Part shown: piece by piece, positions 11,163 to 24,579 of the stretch
Position numbering within the stretch: the stretch's first letter is position 1
How the letters are laid out: every line of letters starts with the position of its first letter
Source of the DNA: Lutjanus erythropterus
Taxonomy: Eukaryota; Chordata; Actinopteri; Lutjaniformes; Lutjanidae
DNA length: 64,000 bases
Assembly: GCA_020091685.1 (NCBI GenBank)
Contig: CM034605.1
Coordinates: 7,859,019 to 7,923,018 of the forward strand
Direction of reading: 5' to 3'
The notes under the pieces: model-generated
Database searches by the model: none
What the model was told of the DNA's origin: nothing
The model's input: the letters and a program-made list of their open reading frames with translations, nothing else
Position numbers and translations under genes: made by a program

Positions 11163-11924
11163 TTGCTGGGCTACTTTTATAATTAGGTTTTCTGTGTTTT
11201 TTTTTTTTTCTTAATTTGACAAATATTCCTTTTCTGCAGTCCTTGCGTTACCCTTTACTCATGAAGCTGCATTTACATCTATTCAATTTTCTGCACCACC
11301 AACCCATGCATTATTACACTAGTTCAACTCAAGCCTCCTTTGATCAGAGGGCAACATCTCATCACAGGCCTCTATTTTAAGCCTACGTGATGCAGATTAT
11401 GTAATTCCACAGCCTGCCACATCCTCGGCTCTGAGACGGTTTGAACCTGCTGTTGTTAAATGACGTAGCTTAGCTCGACAGCCTCGCTTCACTTCAAGCG
11501 GCAGCGGGAACAGTTAATAATTCATGTAGTTGTATAGCTTGTGTCTTTACTGTATGTATCTGGGGCTGGAGCTGTCTCACGCCAGTGCCTGGCACAGTCA
11601 GCTTTGATAGTGCTTCAAAGTATTTAGGATGGTAGTGGAATATATAACACCAAGTTAAATATTGATAGGCTTGTCTGAGAATGTTGCCCACATCCAGTGT
11701 TGGAATCGATCCGTGAAATCCTGCTTAGCTGTTTTACAATTCAGATGAAAAAGCAGTGGGGTTACTGCAACTGATGTCACCCCCAATGCCACTGAAGTAA
11801 CAGATGACTCAGGAGGCTTTCTAGATGTGTGTGTGAGTCCTATTTGTACGTGTTAAATCTGGGAAAAACAGAAGAATGCACTTGAAAATGTTTGGAACGT
11901 TTTATCTCTTGGTTTTGTTCTGGC
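11163..11924. other. Unique non-coding sequence between two hAT elements
   Basis: No gene or recognised repeat. 11380-11580 is GC-balanced and may be constrained, but no motif supports this firmly. Confidence 0.35.
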
Positions 11925-11932
11925 CTTTACTG

Positions 11933-12588
11933 TAGTGATACTCAATTTGTAGCCTGCAGGCCAAAACTGGCCCCTGATAGTGTGCCGGGTGGCTGTCCAC
12001 CATTTCTACTTAACAGTAAAAAATAAATTGACATTTATTTTCCTGGGAAGGAGGGACAGATATGTCAGTTTTGTATGACAGGATAAATTTGGCTTTTCAT
12101 AACAGAGAAGACTAATCTTTGCTTGATGACATGTCAGGCTGTGCAAAGTGCAGCAGGGTCAGATGGTGAGCTATTCAGGCAAAGACAAGTATGAGCTGAA
12201 GAGGAACAAAAGTTACACAGAAATTAGGATAATTCTGATCTCATAAATGTGTAGAAAGCTTAAACATGCTTTTCATTCTGTCCCTGGTAGGACAGGTTTA
12301 TGTGCTTGCATGATGGAAGAGGCTCCAGCTCTTTCAACTGATTGCATTTTTCAGTTGAAATGCATTTGTAGTTATAAAATGCAGTAAAATATCTGATTTA
12401 TTTGTCAGTCCTTTCCCCAAGTTAATATAGTAGAGTTTAGTCACTTAATTTCAAAGAAAGATGAGCTATGACCCTTTTAATGTCTATTGATTTTATCTGA
12501 TAAATAACTTTATCATTGATGTTTGTTCTCTAACTGGCCCCTGTCCTCCCATTTTTTGGAAACGTGGCCCTTGTGCAAAGTATCCCTG
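11933..12588. mobile_element. hAT element, non-autonomous, with target duplication
   Basis: Left end TAGTGATACTCAATTTGTAG, then CCTGCAGGCCAAAACTGGCC. The right end, read in reverse, is CAGGGATACTTTGCACAAGG. The flanks CTTTACTG (11925-11932) and CTTTACTT (12589-12596) match at 7 of 8 bases. Length 656 bp with no transposase frame. GGCC-rich subterminal words resemble the fragment at 3411. Confidence 0.85.
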
Positions 12589-12596
12589 CTTTACTT

Positions 12597-12616
12597 GATT
12601 TTGATTTTGATTTTGA
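12597..12616. repeat. (GATTTT)n short tandem repeat
   Basis: Three GATTTT units directly after the hAT target duplication. Confidence 0.8.
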
Positions 12617-12972
12617 AGTATTAATTCTAGTTCTTCATTAATTTATTCATTCAATCTGTAGACCTATTTTAACTTTGAAATACACTGAAGTAGAAACTTC
12701 ATTTAGAATGTAGTCAAGTAAAAAATAAAGCTCAAAAACACAAAGAAACACTCGCTTAGGTATAAGTCATTTAGAAAATAAAAATAATAAAGGCACAATA
12801 AAACATTCTAATAAATAAATAACAGTTGAAGCAAATGAATCAATTAAAACAAGATCATCTGTAGTAACATCTGGAAGTAAAATGTGATGAAATGATAAGA
12901 ATGAGGCAAACTTTAGCTTGTTTTGCATTTTATTCCCGGTTGCAGCTGGATAATGAGAAAAACTGAATTTTA

Positions 12973-12996
12973 CAAACAAACAAACAAACAAACAAA
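12973..12996. repeat. (CAAA)n microsatellite
   Basis: About six CAAA units in otherwise unique AT-rich DNA. Confidence 0.9.
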
Positions 12997-15222
12997 AAAT
13001 GTGTATCACACCTTTCAGAAAGAGGGCCACCCTACTTTAGCATATAGTTCACAATGGTGAGAATAATTTTCACCGTTAATAAATCAGAGTTGCAGCTAAA
13101 GCATGCGTGTGTAAAATCTCACCATAGTCTGATAGGAAAGTTGCCTCAATAAAATTCACGTATGTGGTTTACAGTAGCAGATCATACAGTTTTACACTAC
13201 TTGTCTCTGTAAAAATATAATCAATGTGAGTCCAGTCTGCACCACTGCTTCATTCTGACTGATAAGAGATGAACTTCTGAGTGAAACCATGAGATGGTGC
13301 TATGTGCCTAAACTGGTTTCCTTGCTTCTTGCTGTAGAAAAAAAAGACCTTATGCTTGAACACATGGTGCAAATAACATCTTAAATCTCCAACTCATGGT
13401 CAGTGATGCTGAGTGATGCTATGAACTTTTTGATTTTCATGCCTTTGTATATCTGCTGCTGGTCGTGGAGACGCTGCTGCAGGTGAAGGACTCTGCAAGG
13501 GCGTAGGGAACTGCAGCTTTGAAAAACCTCTTTCACCCACGTCCTCCCTCTTCAGAACCATAATAAGATTCACCTATACTGCTTAGCATTCACCTATCGT
13601 GCACTGTGAGTCAGCTTATCTTTAGTCTGCAAGACTGAGAGGGTGAATCTCTGGCTGCCGCGAACAGGCCTTTGCAATAGATTTACATCATTTTCTCACG
13701 GCATGGAGCACCAGGGAGGAAGCAGCAGTGGGATATGGGCTAGTGGAGCGGACCAGGGACCCGTGAAGCATTCAATCTGTGTGCCATCACAACGCATCAG
13801 CTCGGCACCTCGGCCCGGCTGCTACCAGCCTGTGCGCACACACACGACTGTTTGGAGAGGGTTTAGCAGCCTGCCTAAACACTGCAAGGTCAACACTGGC
13901 AGAATAGGAGGCAGAATTTAAACAGGCTGCCAGTTCAGTGTGGAGGCTTGAAGGGATGATTGAAGCAAGACAGCAGGGGTGACAGGTGGGCAGGATGTTT
14001 CTTCAGGACAGGCTTGTTTTTCGTGGAGTTTTGTATCTGACCATTTAATAGATCTGACTTGAACAGGTCATAATCTTTTCCACTGTTTCCCCTAGAAGTT
14101 GGTGGCACGCCCTGAAGAAAACCCTAAACAGAAGGGACGAGGGACGACATATTCAGTCAGATGGTGCTGCAGGCAGTCTGCAGTCTATATTTGTGTTTAA
14201 ATGTTTGTTTGCTGGGTATATTCAAGACTTCTAACAAAGTGATGCACAAAGAGGCTTAATAAGCTGAATTTATTGTGTAAAAACAAGCTGTGTAACCTAT
14301 GCAAAATGTGAGCACATCATGAAGACAGTGTCCATGATTCACTGCTTCACTTTACCTTCTTTGGCTTGGAGAAGATTTTCACCATGGGATCAGTTTAATC
14401 TGTGACAGCCGACATACAACCTTATTTGCATTTCCTAGATCATATATTGACAAACCATGCTGTCTCACTTAAGTTCCACTTTGCTGGTATCAACATCCGG
14501 GCCATGTGGGCATTAGCGAGGGGAGAGGGTGGTGCTGTCTGCTGGAGCTGCAGTGCCCCAGTGGTGGGCAGCTGTGTAACATCTTAGAGGCCATACTCTA
14601 CCAGCATTATACATTAATGAAATATTAATAAGTAGTTTAATGAAGTATTGATATGTAGTTTAACCATCTAGTATTTCTGGTGCCGTCTGGCCAGGATAGC
14701 AACATTTAATCAACTAATAGCGCCCATCCCTCCTGAGATCAACAAGTTAAAACTTAACATAGGTTGTCTGGCTATATTTGGGTGTCTTTAAGTGCTCTGG
14801 CTCCCAAATATTCAATGTTTGCCTTTATTTTTTTTTTATTTTTACTCTTTTGACTAGCTCACTGTCAGGTGGATCAGTGTAAATTATATTTTGCTAACTT
14901 TGAGTGCTTTTCTTCCTTCTCTCTCATCTGCTTCTCTCTTTTTACCATCTTTTTTTTTCTTTAGTCCACACTTTTGGAGAAAAATGTTAATAATTCTGGT
15001 TGTCCATCCCCCATGTTAGAGCTTTGTATCTTTTTAAGTGGCACCATGCTCTCATTAGCTAACCTGCATCACATACACTCACGCTTTACAGTAATTTAAG
15101 GAGATAGTGATAGCAGTTCCCAGGCATAGATATTCAGTGTTAAAAAAAATGTATTCAGTTATATGAGAGCAAAACAGAAATAGTTTTACTCAATTTTTTC
15201 CCCAACATTATCTTATTTTGAC
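12997..15222. other. Unique non-coding sequence
   Basis: No gene is confirmed. The segment 13560-13920 is richer in CpG and GC than its surroundings and is open for 92 codons on the plus strand (13643-13921), without recognisable domain or splice sites; it may be a regulatory block. T-rich tracts lie near 14830 and 14951. Confidence 0.35.
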
Positions 15223-15480
15223 AGTGACCTGACTTTTGAGGAGCAGGTAAACAGAGTAGTGCAGTCTTGTTTCCATCAGCTCAGATCTAAAATCAAGCCA
15301 TCAGAAGAAGTAATTCATGCTTTTATTTAATCAAGTTTAGATTACTGCAACTCCCTCTATACATGCATCAGTCAAAAATCACTCTTACATCTCCTGCTTG
15401 TTCAGACTGCTCCAGCTAGAATTTTAACTTAGAAACCACATCAGCATTTTTGCAGTTCTGCGCTGGCTACCTGGTAGAGG
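15223..15480 (+). pseudogene. LINE-2-type reverse transcriptase relic
   Basis: In one plus-strand frame the sequence reads SDLTFEEQVNRVVQSCFHQL, then a helix with VIHAFI, a stop, SSLDYCNSLY and LLLVQTAPARIL. These are the C-terminal palm/thumb landmarks of L2/Maui-type non-LTR retrotransposons (HAFI.SRLDYCN, LQ..QNAAAR). Internal stops (after HAFI and after ARIL) and the short length show a dead 5'-truncated fragment. The following GCGCTGGCTACCTGG corresponds to the family's 'LHWLP' region. No endonuclease domain is present in the window. Confidence 0.85.
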
Positions 15481-17700
15481 TAGAGTTAGAGGTTCCCATT
15501 GGCTTGGAGGCCCAGGAGACCTGTGCAGTTATTGGAGAAACGTTGTTTTCTCAGATCCCCTAAGAGGACTCATGTAAGTCTGCAGTACTTTATACTGTAA
15601 TGAGTGTTCCTACATAATATTCACTGTTGCCATATTTATTATTCATAGTGTTTTGACCATACATTATAATTTTCAATGTCGGTGTACCTGGACCACTTGC
15701 AGAATTGTGGCAATTAATCATTGTAGGGACACCCTTTATTACCATCAAGTAGTGCCAAGAAGTGACCAGAGTCAGCATATATCGATGAAAGTCCATTTGA
15801 ATACTTAAATTATTAATAAGCCGTCTTACACCTAAGCTCTTTAGCTGGGGATTTCCTTGCTGAGAAGAACAGAGGCCAGAGTGTAACAGTGTAGAGGCTC
15901 CAGGTAATTGGAGGATGCAGGCTGACTAACACCTTGTAGCATCCTCTGCGTCTGCAGCCTTTACAGATTCCCTTCCTCAGATCCACCCGAGGCAAAAAAT
16001 ACATTTTGTTTTCTCACTGATAAGAGAAACATGGATGTTTTCTGCTTTAATCCCGTAGGCTTATCTCATCATACCAATCAGGTGTTGTGTTGCGTTTGCC
16101 CCCGGTGTAGGAATTTGGGAAATTGCTGAGGTGTGGAGAGTTATTCTAGGAAAAATAGTTTGCAGACACAAACTCGCACATCATCTCCAGCCAGTTTTCG
16201 TAATGGAACAAGCCTCCATGCAGGGGGAACATGAGGATGCTAGAGATGACTGTAGCTGCCATTCATCCATGTTGGCCAGAGGCCCAGAGAGAAAAGGGGA
16301 CAAGGGATGAAAAGTGCTGGCTCGGCTGTGTGGGTTTTTGCGAGGGAAAAGAAGAAGAACTGTCTGGCTAGGTGCAGTGGATCTATTTCTTCTGGGAGAA
16401 ATGATAAAAAACAACGTCTTTCACTGTGCATTGCACCTCAGTAATGTGCCAGAGCCAAAGCCCATTTCCAAATCATTGCTTTTCACCGGCTCTTCACCTT
16501 ATCTACCACTTCCTCTCCCTCAGCCCCTTCTATTTTTTCCCTACCCTGAATGATTTACACATATGCTGCCACTCAGCTGTCGCTTTTCCCATTTAGATCG
16601 TTCTGCTGTGTTTCGATATACACATTGAACGGGGCTTGGTGCAGAGACATCTGAAATGGATCCCAGATTTTGTCACACTTTGACAATGTTTGTAAAATTC
16701 ATGCATAATGCATAGAGAGGCTTCCAGATGTATCAGCCTGCTTCTTTGTCACTCTAAACTTTCTTTTACTTTCATGTCATTGTATGCCAACTTCTTCCCT
16801 CATGGGGGAGCTGTGATCTCTTATTCCAAGCCGTGTTAGAATAAAACACTACTGTACTGGTGCTTTAGAGCATAACACACAGCACACACACTCACACACT
16901 GGTTCACATTTGACCCCTGCAGGAAAATCTTAATTGCAGGAGAGTGATCTTTTGACCGCCCGTCTTTGTTTTTTTGACAGTGCCAGCAGTGTGTGGCAGA
17001 TAAAGTGGACCCGTTATCACATCCAGCTAAAATTTGAAATTGAAGGATTATAGTAAGTCCTCAGAGTGGCTGTCCTCTCTACTGCTATTTTATGGATTTC
17101 AGCATCCCTCTGACTTTGGCTAGGCCAAGGGAAATGTGTCTCCACTGCAGATGTAAAGGCTTTTTGTTATGGAAATTGCCGGTGTTACAGTTTTGTGAGA
17201 AAGAATAGCATGTTTACACCACCTTAGGCAGAGGTTTATGTTCTTCCCTATGGATCTCAGCTCAACCCCTTGCCCTCAGTTCCCAAGATCTTTAGAAAGA
17301 TAAGTACTTTACTTAAAACCCGTCTCAGCTGATGAAAATAGTGCGTTGTTTCGTAATATTGCCGGAGTCATGCTGTCTGGTTTTGCCTGTTGCCATTTGG
17401 GCTGTGAGATGAACAGGCGGATCGGCATGAGAGCACAGGCGGGGGGAGAGACAGAAAGGGAGAGAGTTTGCAGGGAAGAGGAGAATGAGGAAAGACAGAC
17501 TGTGTGGAGGAAGGCAGGTCTCTCAGGCGCAGCCCAGTGTGTTGGATGGTAGCTGGGAGAACAGGCTGACACAGAGACTAAGCAGCAATGCAGGGACACA
17601 GTCATGTATGAGCGCAGATTTTCAACTACCAAAAAACCAGCAGTACCAGTGTCCTGCAGCTACCAGTACTGGGAAAAGTAGTATATTCAGCATGTGAAAT
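15481..17700. other. Unique non-coding sequence
   Basis: No gene is recognised. Overlapping frames at 16181-16553 and 17309-17697 occur on both strands in purine- or pyrimidine-biased DNA and look fortuitous. 16170-16560 and 17340-17600 are GC-balanced and could include regulatory sequence. Confidence 0.35.
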
Positions 17701-19159
17701 ATATCAAATAACTAAACAATATTTTTATGATTTATTATTTAAATAAACTAACCTTGTAAAAAAATAAAAGCAGTACATACATACAATTTCATAATTTTAA
17801 AATACTCATCAAATAGTTGGTTCAAACTAAGGTCCTGCCTCTCAAAGGACAGATGATTAATCAGACTTGAGGATAATGGGGTGGCACTTGGGGTGGCCAA
17901 TCAGATTTTAGGGGTGGCAAGTGCCCCTCCATGCACCCTGCTTAGAAAGGCCCCCTGATGTGGAGGCATTTAATTCATGACACCTGGACACCTTGAAGGG
18001 CATTATTAATTAAGACCATTAATTTATATTTTTATGCATTTTGAATCCAAAGTTTTTCACAAGCCATGGCTTTTTTTCCTGGTAAAACCTGAGTGTTTGA
18101 TTAATACCCAGAACAATCATTGCAATCCCAGAGGCATCTTATGCAATGTAAATGTTGTTCAGTACAGCAAATAGCACTAACCTTAAAATCTGTGTTTTGA
18201 AACGGAAATTATCTCCTTCAAGACTGGCTATTTGGCTTTCAATCAAGGCCTCGCTGACATGCCTGAAAACACATATCACATGACCATTCACAAACACTGA
18301 GCACGCACATGCCAGTGTACGCAGTCAGATAAAAGGATATAAATGATGAGGCCTAGAAACATGACTGCTCTTCATATAATTCTCTCAGATAATGCTATTT
18401 TTCTTAACGCATTTTTAAAGGCATTGTGTTCTTTGTCCATCTTTCCTGTATTTGTATTTACAATGGTTGTTCGTGTCTAAATATGGTGGTGGAACACAGG
18501 GCAGGTCTGTCAGTACATTCACATACAGCAACAGCAGCAGACACATATAACAGGCACAGCAGAGGGGGTTTTAATTTAACAACAAAATCAGCTGAGCCGT
18601 GCAGCAGTATGAAGTTCACAAAAAGTAACGTGATGTCCCACATCAGCCTACTACTCTTGTTATTTATCAGGCTTCAAATTAGGCTTAGCGTTCACACAAT
18701 TTCTCTTTGTAAATAAATCTTTAATTCACCGTGTGAAAAAAGTGTAAAGAGTCTGACTCTGCAGGCTGTTTCCTTCTCACTCGTCACCCAGCTCAAAGCA
18801 CTCATGTTCGGCTGAGTGGGTGTGAACTGCGCCGCTGGATGAGAGCGTGGTGCAGAGCAGAGGCTGTCACTGCACAGACTATTACATTAGCAAAATAAAA
18901 TGACAAATATCGCCCAAAAAAAGCAATCGTCAAGGGATTCAGTCCATTGTAGATACACAATATATTTGTCCAATTACCCAACCCTAACTTTTATGTTGCA
19001 TTTAATTTAATAATAAACAGGGGAATTTTGTTATTATTTTTTTTTATGAAATATTCTTACTAAAATGATAATTGTCATTTTCTTCACTCATTTCAATCAA
19101 TTTTTAAATGCATTGTTTGTAAAAAATGTTTACGTTATTTTGAGGCAGGAAAAACCCTG
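17701..19159. other. Unique or unrecognised sequence
   Basis: Mostly AT-rich. GGGGTGGCACTTGGGGTGGC with a nearby related GGGGTGGCAAGTGCCCCTCC (17879-17930) is a short imperfect repeat that I have seen as part of fish transposon ends. No frame is convincing. Confidence 0.35.
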
Positions 19160-19275
19160 GTTGCTATGGTTACTCATTCAAGCGCATTCATTTGAATGGT
19201 GAACAGACATTTTACTGGAACTGCTTAGTAGGTGTCCATTATCAGGAATTAATGGACACCCTGCAGCCAATCAGA
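19160..19275. repeat. Possible repeat fragment with hairpin and X-box-like word
   Basis: Arms 19231-19241 (GGTGTCCATTA) and 19250-19260 are exact reverse complements around an 8-base loop. The sequence is followed by CTGCAGCCAATCAGAA. I recall this 'GGTGTCCATTA..TAATGGACACCCTGCAGCCAATCAGAA' arrangement from several fish loci, so a repeat fragment is likely. GTTGCTATGGTTAC at 19160-19173 resembles an RFX X-box. Confidence 0.5.
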
Positions 19276-19589
19276 AACGCGTATTCACTCAGACCATAAC
19301 AATAAGTACATAACAAACATTAAATGAAGCAGTGTGTGGTGTCAGCAGCCTTGTATTATTAATATTAATTAACATTAAATGAATTATCCTGTCACTACGG
19401 ATAAATACATCCTTCTATATTTATTTATTTATTCATCATCTACTGATACACTTCTTTTTCATCCCTTTGATGCAAGATACAGGAAAGCTTTTACCATCCA
19501 TTATTTATATCATTAAAGTAAACTGAAGAAATCGATGGAAAATGCCTTTTCAAAGCATGTATTTGGTACAGCTGTGCTCACTGGTGGAC

Positions 19590-19770
19590 CTGGAAATGGG
19601 GACAGGGCCCCGTGTTTGAAAAAAACACAGCATAAGTGCCTCCTTGGATACCCCTATGGTTGATTAAGTGCCCTCTACAGTGGTCCAGTGTTCAAGAAAA
19701 TGTGATAAAGTGCCCTCCAGGGTGTCCTTCCAGTGCAGAAAATGTGATTCAGTGCCATATAGGCTGGAAA
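19590..19770 (+). repeat. Degenerate internal tandem repeat
   Basis: The word AAAATGTGATnnAGTGCC occurs at about 19698 and 19739, and AGTGCC also at about 19638 and 19669. Spacing is about 30-41 bases with heavy divergence. Probably a decayed minisatellite or a repeat fragment. Confidence 0.5.
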
Positions 19771-21785
19771 ATTGGTTGGCTTCTATGTCCTTTTCAAATA
19801 GTTAAATAGTTAGTTGTTCCCCATGTGTTTTCATTACACAGGTGTAGTAGTTCTACTTTAAATCTGAGTCACGTAATATAACAAATTAAAACTTAACCAG
19901 TGATGGGAGCTGTTTCGCCACGTGCTGGTGCCCTTTTCATTCTTTTCACCCTGCCCCTAAGACATCTTGAGTGTTTTTTAGCTGCAACCAGCAGTTGGTC
20001 AGTCAACAAAAAAATTCCCCATTTTTTGATGACCAAAGTTTTGTGTGTTTTGTGTGTTAAAGTGTGTGTTTGTATTCATCCCATTTGGCAAACGGGGGGT
20101 TGTGGCAGTGGGAGTGGCCTATAACAAAAATTATGTCTAAACGTTTCATGACCAAATTTAAGAGCCGTTAGTCATAGACTCATGTGGAAGGCATCTTTGC
20201 ACTCAACAGATTTCCTTTTTCATTCATGACCACACATTCTTCATAACTCATTGGTCTGAAAAGAGTTCCTCTTTCGGTGGTGCCAGTTTGCCACGCTCAC
20301 TGTACTTTAGCCACAGCCCTTTCAGAAACCACAAGCTTTTTGTTTTAGGCACTTGTGGGAGTCACCACTGGACTGGAGGCGTCATTGGACTTAGCAGAGA
20401 GTTCATTTTTCCATTGCTGTGATTTGGTCCCACTCATACTTTAGCCTCAGAGGTCAAATGGTTGTGTGTGTGAATGCATGCACACATGGATGCATGCTTG
20501 TACATACGTTGCAATAGCTGGTCGTTGCTGTTGTGATTTTGCGCCTGTTGTCAGTTAGTGCCCAACATATACTGTACATCAATCCTGTGAAAAGTTCAAA
20601 TTGTTACAATAATGTCAGGCGATTTGATGTATCAGACTCTAGTGGAGATAGTTTAACCTGCATAAAAATGTCATAATGACATAAAAGAATAACAGAGGCT
20701 TTGTTTGAGCATGAAAGACACTGAATATTCACTCCATTTAAACACTGAAGACTTGAAACTTGAGTGGCATGCATAGCAGGATGTCTGCCACAGCTTGTAT
20801 GTTTGTGACCTGCTGTGTGGATCATGTTGGAAAAGACACAAGAAAACATGTTTCTTGTTGACACCACGGTTTTGGAGTGAAGCTGTAGAACTGTGCCTCA
20901 GAAAAAGAGGTGCAGATACAGGCAGAGGGAATTAGCAGCAGGGGAACTTTGATAACAGTCTGCTTTCTTCCTCTCTGTCCTTATTCACCCCCATGAAGCT
21001 CTGCATTATTGATAAAACTCAGGGTGAATTCACAGGGTTTCCCCCATTCTCAAGGCTGACTTTTCTCACAGTTGAGTCTCGGGAATTGGAGAGGCTAAAG
21101 GTAATGCACTTATATCACATGGCAGCGTGGAGAAGGTTTTCAGGCTGGCAAACATGTGAATCACACAGTCGGCACAGTGTTGTTTCTTTTTTAATAGAAA
21201 AATACAGCAACACTTGATAAACAGTTGTTTATCTGTAACGTATTATAATGATAGCTCCATCAGCCTTTTTTAACTTATTTTCCTTTCTTGTGATGTAGAA
21301 ATGGAATATTAAAGATAATGTACAATGTATGTTGAAAAATAAGCTGAATTTCAGAGATGAGCAGTCACAAAATCTTTGTCAGATTGCCTTTGAATAATGG
21401 ATAAACAACGGCACAGTCGTAGTCTGTTTCTGATCTTTTCCTTCCTATTCTAGGATATTTAGAAAAAAAACAGGAGATATTATGCATCTGTTCCATTAAC
21501 AGTGGAAAGGATAATAGTTTTAATATAATGAATTTGTCTGAATTTTTTTTCAAAGTGCGAAGTACATCCATAAGTTTTTTCTGTTTACAAGCAGGAAGCC
21601 TGCCTCCCTCTTTTTTTTAATGCAGCAGCAACTGACACATGCAAACTTTCAAAACTCACTCCTACCAGAACAAGCATGGACCTCATTACCCACCCTGAAA
21701 ACTCTGTCTCTTGTTTTTAGTCATGCATGCAACATGGCTTTATGGATTTCAGTATCAATCATTCAGTTGGTGTACCACTTTGGTC
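19771..21785. other. Unique non-coding sequence
   Basis: No gene or clear repeat. A cluster of GCATGCA and TGCATGC words lies at 20477-20500 beside a short GT run. Reading frames of up to 87 codons have no recognisable content. Confidence 0.4.
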
Positions 21786-21880
21786 CTGACTGAAATATCT
21801 CAATGGATTGCCATCATATTCATGGTGCCCACAGGATGAATCCTAATGACTTTGGTGGCCGCATACAGCCAAATTTGATG
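21786..21880 (+). repeat. Fragment of the repeat at 9419
   Basis: TGAAATATCTCAATGGATTG, CCATCATATTCATGGTGCCC and ATCCTAATGACTTTGGTGGC match the consensus of the teleost repeat seen at 9419-9680. Only about 95 bases remain. Confidence 0.7.
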
Positions 21881-23219
21881 TTAAGTGGCCAGATCAGTAA
21901 AGCCATTGTATAGTAATGTATAAATTACAACACCTCAAAAAGGAAAACCCAGTAAACCCATTCCTAAGAGTCTAGTGCTGGGGACATCTTCTCCACTAAC
22001 CCATTTGACATCATCGCAATGCTATCATATTAGCTCAACACAACCCTTATTCTATGTCTGTTCATGCATTTGTAACGTTTGTGTTATGTCAAAACTTTCT
22101 TTTTTTCCCCTCTATTTTGCTCTCTGCACATGTACTGGTAATTGTATTATAAAGAAGCCTACTACTCCATCACTGTCATACCCATAATCACAGTAAATAA
22201 GGACCCCATGGCTATGATTGCTGTGTGATATACTCCAAATATCTTTGAGTTTACTAGATGCAGGCTTAGCTTGATGACTTACTTTTTCTTTTTGCCTAAA
22301 GACGTAAGACTTAAAGAATCAGGAGAGATTACAGTCACAACTTTTTAGGAAAATCCCGGAGGTTATTTACAAAACTGTAAGAATATCGCATGTCCCTCTG
22401 GAATAGACTTTCTGCTTTGGGAAGGGATGACCAAAAAAAGCACAAAAGTCTGCTGGAATATGATTCTATATTCTGACGATGATTTATATCCTACCATTGA
22501 ATCCTGTTGTGTTTTCAGTGAAGAGAATGAATTCACCACTGAGCCCGGCATATTAAGATGCTATTTGTATGCTAAACATGTCTGCTTATGAAATAATCTT
22601 TCTGTTTTGATGCGACCATTGTTTATTCCCCATACCTAACAAAGCAAGACATTCATTTTTTGGAATTAGTCACCATAATTTGAGTGTTATGCACTACCAC
22701 AATTTGACTGCGCTTGCTACAAAAAAAGCGAGCTGTGTCTGTATTTGTCGAGTCTGAGCTCTTGTAGTGAGTGAGATCAGATAACCTGCTGTTTCACGTT
22801 AACCAGCATGATCCTTGAGTCAGTATGTGGTGAGCTGCCTGGTAATATCCAGTAAGTAAGCAAATATACACAAGATTTACCATGATCGTAGGAGGAAGGA
22901 TGTTGTCCGCATGTTACAGTGCAGGATTATATAGATCAGCTAGAAATACATGGGATTTTTTTTAACACTGCCTGTAATATTGGCTACCAACAGTGACTTC
23001 AGCCTATAATGGAGATCCTTGTTTCTTCTTAAATATGCTGTGTTCAGCAAGGGGGAAGGTGGTATTTTGCAGTCAGGGAGATAAATAGATCTTGTGACCA
23101 GTATGCAGGACCAATGTTATAATGTTGTTTTCCCACTCAGTAGAATTAATTTCCCTTGTCACGAGCTGAGAGGAAGCTTAATTCTATAAACAACACAAAC
23201 ACACAGATACACATCATAT
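21881..23219. other. Unique non-coding sequence
   Basis: No gene, RNA or clear repeat is recognised in this AT-rich stretch. Confidence 0.4.
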
Positions 23220-23610
23220 TAACGCAAATCCAGCTCAAGGGAGAACACGTGTGTTTGTGTACATATTCCTCTGTCGCCAGTGGGCCAGCTGGCGCGTTGC
23301 TTTGAGTTTTTCTCTTTCAAATAGCGCCGAGGGAAGCCGACCGTATAGAAGCCACATGTGTGCACAGTTCCGCCGCAGTGGGTCAATCTGATTTAACGTG
23401 AGCGCACTTTGTTTTAATTTTCTTCTGTAAACATCAACAGATGACCCCTAATCTGTCTTTGTGTCACAGCACCAGATGCAGGGTGGAACATGTGGAAGCA
23501 GCATTTTCTGCAAGAGGGCCTGTGAAATGAGACAGAATCACATGCTAATTACTAGAAGCTAATTGCTGCTCTGATAGGAATCTTTCACCTTATCATGCAG
23601 AGAAGTGGGA
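23220..23610. promoter_or_regulatory. Candidate conserved non-coding element
   Basis: GC-balanced, repeat-free and without a coherent frame. GCTAATTACTAGAAGCTAAT places two homeodomain-type cores (TAATTA and TAATTG) 14-15 bases apart near 23545-23565. The block ends in a TTATCATGCAGAG segment before AT-rich DNA resumes. Regulatory role is inferred from texture and motifs. Confidence 0.35.
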
Positions 23611-24579
23611 ACAAGTCCCAAGATACAAAAAGGTTTAATTTTTTTCTGTATGAACAGTGTAGATTAAATCAGTTTTTGTAGCGTACCATAATTTTCTTTG
23701 TTACCATATGCTGATTTTTAATAAAGCTGTGTATGCGCTTGCAGCTTTTAACTCAAGACGACAGTACATGGCACTACCATGCTTTTTTTTTTAACACAAT
23801 AACTTGTAACTAACCAATGACTAAAGACTGTTTGCTAAACTTTGTCTTTGTTACTGTTGCTATGACTGTGAGGCTTTCTGTTCACAGACAGCACATTTGC
23901 TGTTTCTAATGTTAAAGGGCAGATGTACCACTCAAAACCTGGAATGAAGAAGAAATTTTCAAAACAACGTGTCCTTGATTTCAGACAGATGTAGATAAAA
24001 GAAGGCCTCACATTACGAGCCAGCATCCATCAAATTCGTCGTCTGAATGACAACTGTCACAAGCAGATGTGATCAGCTGTAGCCAGCTAGATAGTAAAGC
24101 TACTAGTAGCTCCATGAGCTGGTTGAAACACGGTCTCAGACTGTTTTTTTTAACATTTCCAGTTGAGTCATTTTAAAATGAGAACCTTATAAAGAGGTTT
24201 GGCTGCATTCATGATATTGCACCATAAGATAGAGGCTAAAGCTGCATGGACAGGACCGATTCCCACACATTGGGGAGAGGATGTGTGAGTCTTGAACAGA
24301 GTTTTTTTTTAACATAATGTGATACCCCACAAAAAAGTGTAATATGAAATGTCACTGGCCTTGGAGTAACACTCTGTAAAGCAGCGGAGATGTTGGAGTG
24401 TGCAGCTTACTTCAGAGCAGATAAACACCCTTTTGAAACCATTCCTCACATTTTTCTCTCAGAGTTTTGGTTTTGGAAAGACTAAACAAAGAAACCATCA
24501 CCAGAACTCTCATTCTGCTACAGTAACAAATATGCAAAAATAAGGTTGCTAATTACAGTATGACTGGACAATCCCTGTT
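23611..24579. other. Unique non-coding sequence
   Basis: AT-rich with several poly-T runs. GCTAGATAGTAAAGCTACTA (24087-24106) is a partly palindromic word. No gene is recognised. Confidence 0.4.

Noticed and set aside
13643-13921. 92-codon frame in a GC-richer block
   Set aside because: No splice sites in frame and no recognisable domain; kept only as possible regulatory DNA.
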